A DNA stretch of 64,000 nt from Desulfurococcales archaeon (GCA_009904015.1 WYEQ01000014.1:34615-98614); one strand, 5' to 3'. Positions 1 through 9,232 are shown, counted from the stretch's first letter. Program-made: numbers and translations. The notes: generated from the sequence alone by a model not told the origin.

Positions 1-3
1 TTT

Positions 4-261
4 TTATAGTATAGATACTTTTTCCTCGCTAACAACAATTTCTCCATTGCACTCGCGTATAACCATGTGGAGATTCAGTGGGACTGGTCCTAACGGCATA
101 ACGATTTTTCCTAGGACCTCTAGATAAAGGTGGCTACTAGTCTCGTGGCTCTTTGTCTCTTTAAGGCTTCCCTTATCTACTTCGTAAACGCTTAGGCTTA
201 TCCTTGTTTTTTGATTCTCGTTTTTAATCCAAGCTAGACAGAGATTCCCCATTTGCTTCAC
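4..261 (-). CDS. Hypothetical protein, 85 aa
   Basis: I do not recognise this protein. It is small and soluble-looking, with alternating polar and hydrophobic beta-strand-like stretches and no membrane segment or cysteine motif. The start is GTG at 259-261, and it overlaps the TGA stop of the upstream phosphoglycerate mutase gene by four bases (GTGA). That geometry is typical of translational coupling and is the main reason to believe the gene is real. It is the last visible gene of the minus-strand run that begins with the PIN-ATPase. No function can be assigned. Confidence 0.6.
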   Translation of the reverse strand: MKQMGNLCLAWIKNENQKTRISLSVYEVDKGSLKETKSHETSSHLYLEVLGKIVMPLGPVPLNLHMVIRECNGEIVVSEEKVSIL

Positions 262-1526
262 CCAGTTATTACTTTTTTTATGGTTTCTATCAACAAAGTT
301 CCATGAGGAATTAAGCCCAGGCTACCCTTACAGCAGCTGTTCTCACCGAATTTCCCGAGCATATCGCCATTTAAATCTTTATGGTAAATACCTATTGGTA
401 CTGGGTCCGCTGTATGTGACTTAGCGCTACATGGAGTCGCGTGGTCAGATAGCACAACAACGGCTATTTCTCCCCCAGAGGCATGCATCAACAATGGCTG
501 TAGGTACATCTCGTCGATTTTCTCGATTATCCTCGCCTTTTTTGCACAGTCACCATCATGACCTGGCTCGTCAGGTCCCTTTATATGAATGTAAACGAAG
601 TCGTACTTATCAATTAATCTTAGAGTAAGGCTGAGCCTCTCAGCCAGCGCCTGTTCCGTTGGCGGGTTGCTCGGAGATAAAACATATGCATCTAGCCCGC
701 AGGCCCTCGATATGCCTATCTCAACTGGCATATCAACGATTGAGGCTCCCCTAAGCCCATGTTTACTAAAGAAGCTCGGGAAACTCGGCTTAGAGCCCCC
801 TGCATCTCGGAGTAAAATGAAGTTTGCTTTCAGTTTGCCCTCAGCCTCCCTCTTCTTGTTTATCTCGTGGCTTTCCAGTATTCTGCTTGATTTCTCCAAG
901 AACTCGTTCACCAGTTCACATGTATATCTCGCTTCACTGCCATCCTCCAAAGGCTCGCATCCCGATACATATGGAGAGTACTTATCAAGAGCAACCGAGA
1001 AGAGGCCCTCCCGCCTATAGGCTGGGTCGACGTTAGAGACTCTGGGTGACAGCTTCTTTGTATAGGAGCCTAATACCACAACAGCCCTGTATCCAACCGT
1101 ATGGAAAACCCTAGCGTACGCATTACCGTTATCCAGAAGCATAAAGCTAATGGGCTCCATCAGCTTCTTAGCCTCTTCGTCGCTTAGGTTACGTCCAACC
1201 CTTCTATCAATGATCCTCCTGGTTGACAAATCAACTGTAGCTAAGTTTCCCCTGAATACAACCTCTCTTCCCTCTACTAGCTCGTAGCCTATGCCTAAAG
1301 CCTCTATCGGGCCTCTTCCTGGGTATAAATGCTCTGGATAACCAAGTATAGACATTACAGCTACATCGCTTTCGGGGGCTTTTCCCTCCCCTATTGGGTA
1401 GAAGCAGCCGTTCCTGCCTTTGTTAGCTATCATGTCGAGCCCCGGGGTATTCGCAATTAGGTAAGCTGTTTCTTTCTCCTGTATAGACCCGGCTGCTCCG
1501 TCTAGCACTACATAAACTACCTTCAT
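258..1526 (-). CDS. apgM: 2,3-bisphosphoglycerate-independent phosphoglycerate mutase, archaeal type
   Basis: Interconverts 3- and 2-phosphoglycerate in glycolysis and gluconeogenesis without a bisphosphoglycerate cofactor. The 422 residues match the archaeal aPGAM branch of the alkaline phosphatase superfamily in length and layout. The N-terminal metal-binding motif VVLDGAAG places Asp9. The motif APESDVAVMSILGY carries the expected phosphoserine nucleophile at about Ser53 and is followed by GRGPIEALGIG. The C-terminal half has the metal-ligand motifs HIKGPDEPGHDGD and SDHATPCSAKSHTADPVP. The gene follows the NAD(P)HX repair gene by about a dozen bases in the same minus-strand run and overlaps the next small gene by four bases. 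All metal-binding segments appear intact, so an active enzyme is expected. Confidence 0.95.
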   Translation of the reverse strand: MKVVYVVLDGAAGSIQEKETAYLIANTPGLDMIANKGRNGCFYPIGEGKAPESDVAVMSILGYPEHLYPGRGPIEALGIGYELVEGREVVFRGNLATVDLSTRRIIDRRVGRNLSDEEAKKLMEPISFMLLDNGNAYARVFHTVGYRAVVVLGSYTKKLSPRVSNVDPAYRREGLFSVALDKYSPYVSGCEPLEDGSEARYTCELVNEFLEKSSRILESHEINKKREAEGKLKANFILLRDAGGSKPSFPSFFSKHGLRGASIVDMPVEIGISRACGLDAYVLSPSNPPTEQALAERLSLTLRLIDKYDFVYIHIKGPDEPGHDGDCAKKARIIEKIDEMYLQPLLMHASGGEIAVVVLSDHATPCSAKSHTADPVPIGIYHKDLNGDMLGKFGENSCCKGSLGLIPHGTLLIETIKKVITG

Positions 1527-1538
1527 TTCTGAACAACC

Positions 1539-3071
1539 TCAAATCAAGCTTTTAATTGCCAGTGGTATATAGTCGATGAGGTCTCTTGAATCAAAAAACT
1601 CCCCTCTCTCCTTGTAAAGCAAATCTCCAGCTACACCATTAATGTAAGCTGCAAGAAAAGATGCCTCGAACAAATCGCTTGTCCGCTTAGTAAAAGCAGC
1701 TATAATCCCGGTTAACACATCGCCTGTTCCACCAGTGCTCATTCCCGGATTACCCGTCTTGTTCTTCATGCACAAATCAGCCTTGCATATGTAGTCTACT
1801 GGTCCTTTCACCAGAACAACTCCACCCAGCTTTCCGGCCAGCGCTTTTGCCTTCAGCTCTGTGTCCCCCTCAAGGCTTAAGCCATAGGATTGCAACAGCC
1901 TATCGAACTCGCCTCTATGAGGAGTCACGACGGCGTTTTCACCGACGCTTAGCTTAAGCTCGGATAAGCACTTGAGCGCATCAGCATCTATTATTAAGAA
2001 TGGCCTCCCCACATCTCTCCACTTCTGCATGAATGCCTCGAAGAAAGCAAGAGTATCCTCATTGAATGACATGCCAGGACCAATAACAACTGCGTCAGCT
2101 CTACTTACAGGAACCCATGCCTTATCGAGCTCCCTCCAGTCAAGGTATTCCTTCCCTAGAGGAACGGTTATTAAGGAAGGAGAGTATGAAGAAACAACGC
2201 TTCGTATAACCTCGGGTACAACAACGTGAACTAAATCAGCCCCTGCCTTCAGGGCTGCCAGCCCACTTAGGGCCGGTGCGCCAACATAATCAACGCTACC
2301 ACCAATAACAACTATCCTCCCCCCATCACCTTTCTTTGCATCGGGAGGCTTCATGCGGAGAAGGTTCTTCACATGACCAGGGCCAACGAACTCCTCCGCA
2401 GCTACTGGTATCCCGATATTACACACTCTAACCTGGCCGCAGTAATCAGGTGCTAGGAAGTAAGCTTTCTTCAGAAAATGAATAGCAACGGTGTAATCAG
2501 CCTTGACCAGCGGGTAACCAACAATGCCTTTATCCGGGTCAAGGCCGCTTGGAATATCTATAGATACCTTTAATGCGCTACGTACGGAGTTAACTTTCTC
2601 AATGACATCCGCGACATGCTCGGGGAGCGGGTACCTAACGCCAGTTCCGAAGATAGCGTCAATTATAACTGACGCATCGCTGAGCTCAACAAGAAGTTTC
2701 TGGGCATCTGTTTTTGTAAACACCCTTGCTACGCTTCCGTTATCCTTTATCCATAAATCATAATTCACAGCTGTATCGGGGTGAGTGAAGAAGGAGGGAT
2801 CGAAAAGAAGAGCTACAATCACTTTGGCTCCATAAGCCTTCAGGTACCTTGCCGCTACTAAACCATCACCAGCGTTTCCTCCTCTCCCAGCGAGCACCAC
2901 GACTTTTTCGTCACGAATCCCCTTCTCCCGGCTACTCAGCAACTCTATAACTAAGTCGGCTACGCATCTCCCCGCTGACTCCATCATCTTCGAGGATGTA
3001 AGACCAAGAGAAAAAGCGTTCTCCTCGATAGCTCTTATGTATCTTGACTCATAAACCGTGGCTAAAGGCAT
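1539..3071 (-). CDS. nnr: Bifunctional NAD(P)HX epimerase / ADP-dependent NAD(P)HX dehydratase
   Basis: Repairs hydrated NADH and NADPH, a heat-damage product likely to matter in a thermophile. The N-terminal half is a YjeF_N (NnrE) epimerase domain with the glycine-rich motif GRGGNAGDGLVAARYL. The C-terminal half is a ribokinase-fold dehydratase (NnrD) with GDGGRIVVIGGS, an NxxTPHRGEF-like segment and the nucleotide/anion-binding motif STGGTGDVLTGIIAAF. Fusion of the two domains is common in archaea and bacteria. The chosen ATG at 3069-3071 gives a normal N-terminus and is preceded by GGAGTG. A TTG at 3095 would add eight residues and overlap the upstream ATPase gene, which ends at 3082. Confidence 0.93.
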   Translation of the reverse strand: MPLATVYESRYIRAIEENAFSLGLTSSKMMESAGRCVADLVIELLSSREKGIRDEKVVVLAGRGGNAGDGLVAARYLKAYGAKVIVALLFDPSFFTHPDTAVNYDLWIKDNGSVARVFTKTDAQKLLVELSDASVIIDAIFGTGVRYPLPEHVADVIEKVNSVRSALKVSIDIPSGLDPDKGIVGYPLVKADYTVAIHFLKKAYFLAPDYCGQVRVCNIGIPVAAEEFVGPGHVKNLLRMKPPDAKKGDGGRIVVIGGSVDYVGAPALSGLAALKAGADLVHVVVPEVIRSVVSSYSPSLITVPLGKEYLDWRELDKAWVPVSRADAVVIGPGMSFNEDTLAFFEAFMQKWRDVGRPFLIIDADALKCLSELKLSVGENAVVTPHRGEFDRLLQSYGLSLEGDTELKAKALAGKLGGVVLVKGPVDYICKADLCMKNKTGNPGMSTGGTGDVLTGIIAAFTKRTSDLFEASFLAAYINGVAGDLLYKERGEFFDSRDLIDYIPLAIKSLI

Positions 3072-3081
3072 AATTACGTCA

Positions 3082-4638
3082 TCACTCCATCTCAAATTTT
3101 AGTTCATATCCATACTTCTCAGCCAGCTTTCTCAGCCTTCTCGCTCTCTTTGTAATCAGCCTAGCAACGTCTCTTGGAACCTTGACCAGTATTTGGTTAG
3201 AGCCTATAAACTCTATTTCCCCGTTGGGGATAAGGGACTCCAGCTGGGATTTAAGCCTTGTATCTACTCTTTTCTTCTCCTTCTTCACTGGTATAACCAC
3301 TGTTTGCTCGCCGAAGGTGTATATCTCGTACTCCAGCTCCTCCGTGATGAAGTCCCTGACCTCGACGACGGGTCTTGAAAGCTCGGCTTCCTTAAGCCCC
3401 GTTGGCAACTTGACAGTTATGCCTACCTCATAGACCTTGGACACTCTTCCTTTATCAATGAAAATAACGGTATCAATGATGCTGGGAATCATGCCGAGCT
3501 CCACTCTACCGATGAATCGCTGGATAGCATCTATAGGACTCGTGGCGTGCAGCACCCCTACCATCCCAATGCCAGCTAAGCGAAGGTCCACGTATAATCT
3601 GAAGTCATCATCCCCTCTTAGTTCATCAAAGAAGGTGTAATCAGGCCTGCTGAGGAGAAGGATGTCATGGAGCTCATCTTTCTCAGCGAAGTTCTTGCTG
3701 TACTGCACAACTTCTGGTGGTAGAACCATGTCCCTCGGGCTTTCTATCGTTTTTACCACCTTCCCCTTCTTCGCGTAGTGTTCAGCTAGTGCCTGCGCGA
3801 AGGTGGTTTTGCCCATCCCTGGAGCCCCAGCTATCAGTATTCCCTCCGCTTTTTCCTCGAGCCTTTTAATCAGCTTCTCGGGGAGATTATAGTCAGACAA
3901 GCTAAGCTTGACTAGCGGTCTAACAGCCGTTATTTCCCATCTACTACTAAGTGGAGGCCTTGAAATAACAATTCTGTATCTACCCAGTTGCACGATGGTG
4001 CTTCCCATCCTATCTATTTCGATGAACGCATCCTTCCTCGCCCTAGCCTCGCTTATTATCTCCTCAACAATAGACTCAATCTCCTCCTGCCTCAGAGGCT
4101 CCTGCCTAACAATAGTGAATTGCCACTCCCCAGGCCTGCCAACCTTGGCGAATGGGGGGATCCCCTCAATCAGGTGGACACTCATAGTGTTGTCCCCGAA
4201 GAACTCCTCCAACTTCAGCCTGGGAGGCTTCTCCTTCTTTATTCTCAGCACCTTAAGTCCCATTGACTCAGCAATTGTTGCTAACACATCACTGCTGGTA
4301 ATCAGAGTAGCATCGTTCTCCCTGGTTAGCTCAATAACAGCCTCGCTTAGCTCGGAGGCAACATCCTCGAGATGTGCTGACTTGATAGGCGTTATTACTA
4401 TTTGGATGCCTCTTTTGGAAGCCTCCTTTGTCGCTCTCCTTATCTCCTCTAAGGCGGCAATAGCTGATGCCTTACCTTCATTGCTAAGCCTCAACAAATA
4501 GTCTATAATCAAGCCGTGTAGATAAATAATGGAGTTTCCGGGCAACTTTCCATTTATTATTAGCTGCGTGATAGCGCCCTGCGAAATAGTATCCACATCG
4601 CAGGTGTAGACTTCTCTACCTGGTAATAACTGCATCAT
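3082..4638 (-). CDS. PIN domain - ATPase - KH domain protein (archaeal PilT-like ATPase)
   Basis: A 518-residue three-part protein known across archaea. Residues 1-130 look like a PIN nuclease-type domain with acidic residues at CDVD (about 14-16), END and SSD (about 109-117). The central part is a secretion-type/PilT ATPase with Walker A GAPGMGKT at about 271-278 and an acidic FFDELRGDDDF segment. The C-terminus is a KH-like RNA-binding domain rich in basic residues. RNA binding or cleavage powered by ATP is plausible, but the physiological substrate is not established. It is the first gene of the minus-strand run leading to nnr and apgM. The upstream 130 bases are shared divergently with the AIM24 gene. 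Confidence 0.88.
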   Translation of the reverse strand: MMQLLPGREVYTCDVDTISQGAITQLIINGKLPGNSIIYLHGLIIDYLLRLSNEGKASAIAALEEIRRATKEASKRGIQIVITPIKSAHLEDVASELSEAVIELTRENDATLITSSDVLATIAESMGLKVLRIKKEKPPRLKLEEFFGDNTMSVHLIEGIPPFAKVGRPGEWQFTIVRQEPLRQEEIESIVEEIISEARARKDAFIEIDRMGSTIVQLGRYRIVISRPPLSSRWEITAVRPLVKLSLSDYNLPEKLIKRLEEKAEGILIAGAPGMGKTTFAQALAEHYAKKGKVVKTIESPRDMVLPPEVVQYSKNFAEKDELHDILLLSRPDYTFFDELRGDDDFRLYVDLRLAGIGMVGVLHATSPIDAIQRFIGRVELGMIPSIIDTVIFIDKGRVSKVYEVGITVKLPTGLKEAELSRPVVEVRDFITEELEYEIYTFGEQTVVIPVKKEKKRVDTRLKSQLESLIPNGEIEFIGSNQILVKVPRDVARLITKRARRLRKLAEKYGYELKFEME

Positions 4639-4771
4639 TGATAAACGAACCTAAATGATATCTCTCAAGCAAGGATAAAAAACATATTACAAGACGGCAA
4701 AGAGGAACAGTAAGAAAAAATAAATAGCGAGGAGGTCAAAAAACCACTAGACATTAATAAGGGATTCAGAA

Positions 4772-5437
4772 ATGAAATGGGAGGTTTTCGCTCAGCCAAG
4801 CTACACAGCGTTGAAAGTGGAGCTAGACCCAGGCGAAGAGATAATTGCTGAGCCCGGAGCATACCTGATGAACAAAGGCGAGCTCCAAGTAGACACCTCG
4901 ACCATGGGGGTCCTCAGTGCATTTAAAAGAGCTTTTCTCGGCGGAGAATCATTCTTCCTAAACAAGTTCAGGGCAGTGACTAAGAGCGAGCTTTGGCTTG
5001 TCCCGTCTTATCCGGGCGATATAAGGTACATTCAACTATCCCCAGCAACCAGGTTTTATGTTCAAGACGGGGCTTTTCTAGCGATGCATGGCAACATAAA
5101 AATCGACGTCGCGTGGAGAGGCGTGAGAGGTCTCTTAGCGCAGGGGGAAATCTTCTGGTTAAAGCTGGAGGGAGCAGGCGGAGTATGGGTTTCATCCTAC
5201 GGCGCGATAGTAGAGAAGGAAGTAGGGATAAACGAGGTTTTTAGAGTAGACAATAATCATCTGGTAGCCATGACGGATATGAGATGGAAAATAACAAAGC
5301 TAGGGGGCCTAAAAACATTTTTCCTTGGAGGAGAAGGGCTAATAGTTGAGGTCGAGGGCCCCGGCAAAATATACATACAGACCAGGTCGCTACCAATGCT
5401 TGCTAAGCTAATAGCTGATTTAATCCCGAAAAGGTAA
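4772..5437 (+). CDS. AIM24 family protein (TIGR00266 type)
   Basis: The 221-residue protein has the all-beta architecture of the AIM24/TIGR00266 family. It starts with a strand-rich segment ending in PGEEIIAEPGAYL, followed by a KRAFLGGESFFLNKF stretch (compare the family pattern GGESxFxNxF). Further glycine-rich segments follow (GGVWVSSYGAI, FFLGGEGLIVEVEGPGKIYIQTR). The family is widespread in archaea and bacteria. Its only named member is a fungal mitochondrial protein, and no biochemical role is established in archaea. The ATG at 4772 is unambiguous. The UbiA-family gene follows nine bases after the stop, so the two are probably co-transcribed. Confidence 0.88.
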   Translation: MKWEVFAQPSYTALKVELDPGEEIIAEPGAYLMNKGELQVDTSTMGVLSAFKRAFLGGESFFLNKFRAVTKSELWLVPSYPGDIRYIQLSPATRFYVQDGAFLAMHGNIKIDVAWRGVRGLLAQGEIFWLKLEGAGGVWVSSYGAIVEKEVGINEVFRVDNNHLVAMTDMRWKITKLGGLKTFFLGGEGLIVEVEGPGKIYIQTRSLPMLAKLIADLIPKR

Positions 5438-5445
5438 ACAATACC

Positions 5446-6291
5446 TTGAGCCTAAAAGACTACTTATCCCTAATCAGGATACAGAACTCCATGATGATGG
5501 GCATAGCAGTCATAGTTGGAAGCGTTATCGCTGGTGGAACAAGCGTTTTCCACGCAAACTTGTATGCTTTGATCCTCGGGTTCTCCACTGGGTTCTTCTT
5601 AACAGCAGCATCGATGGCTCTAAACGATATCTACGACATCGAGATTGATAAGATAAACGCTCCCCAAAGACCCCTCCCATCAGGGAGAATAAGTATCAGG
5701 GATGCCTGGGCGATTTTCATTGTCCTCTCGGCAATCGGGCTTTTCTCAAGCTTGTTCATATCAAAGCTGAGCTTCGCCATCGCTTTTGCCTCCTGGGCTT
5801 TATCCACATTGTATAATGCTAGACTAAAAAGAACGGGGCTCCCAGGAAACATGATCGTTAGCTACAATGTCATGATACCAATTCTTTTTGGGGCAGCAAT
5901 AATTAATCAGCTCAGCTACAGGATAGCGATATTCTCGGTAATGATATTTTTGGCATGCCTTGGTAGAGAGATTGTTAAGGGAATAGCTGATGTTGAGGGC
6001 GATAAACAAAAAGGCATTAAAACCCTCGCAGTCATGAAAGGTGAGAGAAAAGCAGCTATAGTCGCATCACTCCTGGTTCTTACGGCTGTAGGGCTGTCCC
6101 CGGTCCCATATCTAAGTGGAATAGCTAGTGCCTACTACTTAATCACCGTGGCCATCACTGATTTATTGTTTATTTATAGCGTAGTTATAATAATGAGAGC
6201 GCAGGACAAAGGCTCAGCCCTCAAATCAAAGAAGATAATGTTGCTAGCAATGGCTCTTGGGTTACTGGCTTTTCTTGTATCAAATATCTAG
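5446..6291 (+). CDS. UbiA family prenyltransferase, likely digeranylgeranylglyceryl phosphate synthase
   Basis: An integral membrane prenyltransferase of 281 residues. The first Asp-rich motif is NDIYDIEID (N60, D61, D64) and the second is ADVEGDKQKGIKTLAV. These are the Mg-diphosphate-binding signatures of the UbiA family. Seven to nine hydrophobic helices can be traced. In archaea the best-known member adds the second geranylgeranyl chain to geranylgeranylglyceryl phosphate during ether-lipid synthesis. The length and motif spacing fit that enzyme, but another UbiA paralogue cannot be excluded. It starts with TTG at 5446, nine bases after the AIM24-family gene. Confidence 0.85.
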   Translation: MSLKDYLSLIRIQNSMMMGIAVIVGSVIAGGTSVFHANLYALILGFSTGFFLTAASMALNDIYDIEIDKINAPQRPLPSGRISIRDAWAIFIVLSAIGLFSSLFISKLSFAIAFASWALSTLYNARLKRTGLPGNMIVSYNVMIPILFGAAIINQLSYRIAIFSVMIFLACLGREIVKGIADVEGDKQKGIKTLAVMKGERKAAIVASLLVLTAVGLSPVPYLSGIASAYYLITVAITDLLFIYSVVIIMRAQDKGSALKSKKIMLLAMALGLLAFLVSNI

Positions 6292-6376
6292 GGCTGCTTT
6301 TTCATCATTAATTCTCAACCGGCAACACATCTTAAAAACCCATTGCTAACAAGCATCTCCATAGGTGCTATAACCA

Positions 6377-6769
6377 GTGATTTCAATTAACCTAGAAGCG
6401 CTCCTGCCTTTACACACAAGATGCGATGTGGTGCTCGACTACGGCGAAGCGCTGAACTACGAATCACTGGATATCTTATTATCTATAGTGGAGGCAAAAA
6501 AGACGCTCACCCTAGACTACGGGCTAAGCATATGCGAGGAATCAACCCACGCAATAAGCTTCAGCCACACGCCGAAAAGCAACGATGAGAAAAAAATAGT
6601 TGTTAATGGAGTAGAAATACCCCTCAATGAAACAATAACAACGGAGGACCTCGTTAAGCTTATAATTGATATCTATGAGTACTCGATTAATAGTATTGAA
6701 GGATATAGTCTACCCGTTAAAATAAATAATGACAATGTGTTCGGTAGCGCTGCACTGGCCACTACGTGA
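6377..6769 (+). CDS. Hypothetical protein, 130 aa
   Basis: I do not recognise this acidic, soluble protein. It has no signal peptide, membrane helix or cysteine motif. The middle is predicted beta-rich (KKIVVNGVEIPLNETI), followed by a helix (EDLVKLIIDIYEYSINSIEG). The start is GTG at 6377. It lies about 85 bases after the UbiA-family gene, and the convergent winged-helix gene ends just downstream. Codon usage looks like that of its neighbours, which supports a real gene. Confidence 0.55.
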   Translation: MISINLEALLPLHTRCDVVLDYGEALNYESLDILLSIVEAKKTLTLDYGLSICEESTHAISFSHTPKSNDEKKIVVNGVEIPLNETITTEDLVKLIIDIYEYSINSIEGYSLPVKINNDNVFGSAALATT

Positions 6770-6791
6770 TAAGACTGTATAGATTTAAAGC

Positions 6792-7121
6792 CTATTTTAC
6801 TTGAATCTTGGTTTTCTTAACGATCTCCTTCAAGGCTTTCCATTGCTCATGGAACCTGCGACCCTGCTCAGTCGCGTAGATTTTTCCCGTTTTATCGTCA
6901 TATGTGACTAAACCATCCTTCAACATGATTTCGAGGTATCTCTCGAAAACCCTGTAGTCCAGAAGAGACCTGTAGGCAAGCTGAGTCTTCCTTATCCCAT
7001 CAGGAGGTATATTAGCGATAATTTCACTCATTATATCAAAAGCCCCACGCTTTCTTCGCTCCGGCAAGTCCTCATCATATGAACTCATGGTTTTTCTCTC
7101 TGTCGGCGCGCTAATCGGCAT
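6792..7121 (-). CDS. Winged-helix DNA-binding protein
   Basis: A 109-residue protein resembling the archaeal HTH_45/Sso10a-like winged-helix family. The segment RRKRGAFDIMSEIIANIPPDGIRKTQLAYR begins the helix-turn-helix. It continues through a recognition-helix region (VFERYLEIMLKDGLVTYDD) and a wing (KTGKIYATEQGRRF). The C-terminal KALKEIVKKTKIQ could form a short coiled coil for dimerisation. The ATG at 7121 is preceded by GGTG at a suitable distance. An internal ATG at residue 12 is an alternative start. It could be a transcription regulator or a small chromatin-associated protein. Confidence 0.75.
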   Translation of the reverse strand: MPISAPTERKTMSSYDEDLPERRKRGAFDIMSEIIANIPPDGIRKTQLAYRSLLDYRVFERYLEIMLKDGLVTYDDKTGKIYATEQGRRFHEQWKALKEIVKKTKIQVK

Positions 7122-7309
7122 TTTTACACCGTACTTGATGGATGTTTATCAACGTTTTATTAAGTAACCTTATATACAGGTTTATATTTAAATCTTTTTC
7201 ACAATAATTTTTTTAGTAAAATTGTTACAAATAAGAACAGTTATGGCTAAGTGCAATCCGGTGTCGACCGTAGCTTTGTCATAACATTTGTACCGATTCC
7301 AAGAAGGGG

Positions 7310-7765
7310 TTAGAGGTAGTTTTCTAGTTTTTTGGATTTATCGCTCATAGACTTCAATGTATTTATGTCGTAGAACCTACTCATGTCCTCCAGGGTTACC
7401 TTATAGTACCCCCCCTCCGTTTGCTTAAGGCTGGTTACTGGGACAAACCTCCAGCTGTACTCGCGGTTCACGTACAAAGCTACGAGGGGGACAGCGTTTG
7501 TCCCAGCTCTCCTAGCCCACTCGACAAGCTTATCTATCTTGTCTTTCTCTATATAGATAGCCTTGCCTTTTCTTCTCGTCTTGACCTCCATTACGAATAT
7601 AACGTTATTTCTAGCTGCAATTATGTCTGGCTGAATGCTTCTCCTCACCTTCGCTCCGCTCGCCGGAGCCCGTATGCAGGCGAAGCCCTCTTCCCACAGC
7701 TTCCTTACAAGCTCTCTCTCTTTCTGGAACCCCCTTACCCTTGATTTACGATGAGCCTCGGACAA
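7310..7765 (-). CDS. hjc: Holliday junction resolvase Hjc
   Basis: A structure-specific nuclease that cuts four-way DNA junctions during recombination. The 151-residue sequence has the PD-(D/E)XK nuclease core of archaeal Hjc. It has an N-terminal GFQKERELVRKLWEEGF helix with Glu16, then SGAKVRRSIQPDIIA with Asp47, and MEVKTRRK with Glu60 and Lys62. The basic loop before Asp47 is typical of junction binding. The start is TTG at 7763-7765. The region of about 190 bases downstream of the gene is AT-rich and carries no other gene that I can support. Confidence 0.93.
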   Translation of the reverse strand: MSEAHRKSRVRGFQKERELVRKLWEEGFACIRAPASGAKVRRSIQPDIIAARNNVIFVMEVKTRRKGKAIYIEKDKIDKLVEWARRAGTNAVPLVALYVNREYSWRFVPVTSLKQTEGGYYKVTLEDMSRFYDINTLKSMSDKSKKLENYL

Positions 7766-7813
7766 GCAGATTCACGCATATAAAAGTTGAGCTGAGGATG
7801 ATAAAAACCTATT

Positions 7814-8185
7814 TCAGCTCTGCTGAGAAGCCCTCTTAATCATATCCTCAACGACATCGTAGCCGTAAATAGCCTTTAGCTGTTCACGCCCCTCAGGAGT
7901 TATCATGGTTGGGCTCCACGGAGGGTCAAGAGTTACCTCGACCACCACATCCTTCGCCTCGGGCACGGCGCTTTTAACCATGTACTCAACAGCGTATGCT
8001 ATTGTCGAGGTAACAGGGCAGAACGGGGATGTAACGCCCATGAGTATTTTGATAACCAGCTCGTTGTTGTTTGTCTCATCAATTTTGACGTCGTAGACTA
8101 GCCCCAAGTCATAAACGTTTATTGGTATCTCTGGGTCGTAGACCTCCCTGAGCGCCTTGATTACCCTTTGCTTGATTTCCTCCAT
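7814..8185 (-). CDS. DUF59/MIP18 family iron-sulfur assembly protein (SufT/PaaD-like)
   Basis: A 123-residue single-domain protein. It carries the family signature YDPEIPINVYDLGLVYDV near the N-terminus, a conserved cysteine in VTSPFCPVTSTIAY, and a C-terminal VTLDPPWSPTMITPEGREQL. Members act in maturation or delivery of Fe-S clusters, in line with SufT and MIP18. The archaeal client proteins are not known. It lies about 50 bases upstream of the hjc start on the same strand and about 25 bases after a small membrane-protein gene. The window also encodes SufB and SufC, but they are 27 kb away. Confidence 0.85.
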   Translation of the reverse strand: MEEIKQRVIKALREVYDPEIPINVYDLGLVYDVKIDETNNNELVIKILMGVTSPFCPVTSTIAYAVEYMVKSAVPEAKDVVVEVTLDPPWSPTMITPEGREQLKAIYGYDVVEDMIKRASQQS

Positions 8186-8211
8186 TTCTCCATGCCTCTA
8201 TTAACATTTGT

Positions 8212-8436
8212 TTATACAGCCCTTTTAACGCTTGGTTTATATTTCCTTCTGAGAATGTAGACGCTGATATAAGGTGTCGATACAATTAGTGATAAAGAGA
8301 ATATAAGAAGGATTTTCTCGATGTTTGAGCCAAGGTCCAGGTAATAAATGAGAACAAGAATTACCCCTGCAACAGCGAAGAACGGTAACTGGTAAAGGAA
8401 GAACTCAGCCAGTATTTCTCTTGGTGATTTCCTCAT
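8212..8436 (-). CDS. Small membrane protein, hypothetical
   Basis: The 74 residues have an amphipathic N-terminus followed by two hydrophobic helices (about residues 15-32 and 40-60) and a basic tail RRKYKPSVKR. This suggests a two-helix membrane protein. I recognise no family. It overlaps the end of the CinA-like gene by 32 bases on the same strand and is followed closely by the DUF59 gene, so it probably sits in one transcript with both. Confidence 0.55.
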   Translation of the reverse strand: MRKSPREILAEFFLYQLPFFAVAGVILVLIYYLDLGSNIEKILLIFSLSLIVSTPYISVYILRRKYKPSVKRAV

Positions 8437-9229
8437 TAATACTCTCCAACAGCTTTTTCTTTATGGATTCGAGAAGCATCCCGGCCCTTGCAACATCGTT
8501 TGTGTGTGTTGAGAGCTGCACCTGAATGATGGACTCACCTTTATCGCTTAGTCTTGGATGAGTCTTTATATAGACTGAGGGGTTCTCTTTAGCTACTCTC
8601 TCAATTATCTTAGCTATGCTTGACTCGGTTAGCCCCCTGAACTCAATGAAGTCTTCCAAGTACTCAAGACCTGTTAGCCCTTTCAGCATGGGCTCCACCT
8701 CACCCTCAAACATCGGTTGAAGCTCTCGTGGAGGCCCAGGCAACGATACGATAAGAGTCTTGTTATGCGTGCAGAAGTAGAAACCAGGCGCTGTTCCGAC
8801 CCTGTTGTAAATGGGGCGGGCTCCTCTAGGAAGCATGGCTTGCTTAACTCTAGCTTCATTGAGCTCCTCGCCCCTAGCTCTATGTGCCTCTCTCACCATG
8901 GCGAGGGCCTGCTCGTTTAAAGCTAGATCAACACCGAGCGCCTTAGCTACGAAGAGGCTGGTTGAGTCATCATAGGTAGGGCCCAGGCCTCCTGTTGTTA
9001 TTATTAAGCCGTATTTATTCAGGCCTCTCCTCATCTCCTCAACGACGTCTTCCTCGTCATCCCTAACAACAATAATTCTTTTTACCTGAAATCCCAAGTA
9101 TGTGAGCTTCCTAGCTAGCCAGGAGCCATTCGTGTTAATAGTTACACCCAGCGTGAGCTCCGTGCCTATGTTGAGTATTAAGACATCTGTGTTTTTCAGC
9201 TCACACTCAATCATGAGGCCTCGACCCAC
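8405..9229 (-). CDS. CinA-like molybdopterin-binding-fold protein (nicotinamide mononucleotide deamidase-related)
   Basis: The 274 residues form the MoCF/MogA-type domain of the CinA family. The diagnostic segments are LNIGTELTLGVTINTNGSWLA, TTGGLGPTYDDSTSLFVAKALG, YNRVGTAPGFYF and LPGPPRELQPMF. The C-terminal CinA deamidase domain of bacterial homologues is absent, as is usual in archaea, so the biochemical activity is uncertain. It may act in pyridine-nucleotide or pterin metabolism. The gene begins four bases after the serine hydroxymethyltransferase stop on the same strand, which suggests one transcription unit. Confidence 0.85.
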   Translation of the reverse strand: MGRGLMIECELKNTDVLILNIGTELTLGVTINTNGSWLARKLTYLGFQVKRIIVVRDDEEDVVEEMRRGLNKYGLIITTGGLGPTYDDSTSLFVAKALGVDLALNEQALAMVREAHRARGEELNEARVKQAMLPRGARPIYNRVGTAPGFYFCTHNKTLIVSLPGPPRELQPMFEGEVEPMLKGLTGLEYLEDFIEFRGLTESSIAKIIERVAKENPSVYIKTHPRLSDKGESIIQVQLSTHTNDVARAGMLLESIKKKLLESINEEITKRNTG

Positions 9230-9232
9230 GGC

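Noticed and set aside
7122..7309. Small gene or RNA in the gap before hjc
   Set aside because: AT-rich with TATA-like stretches, but only a 13-codon frame and no C/D or H/ACA structure.
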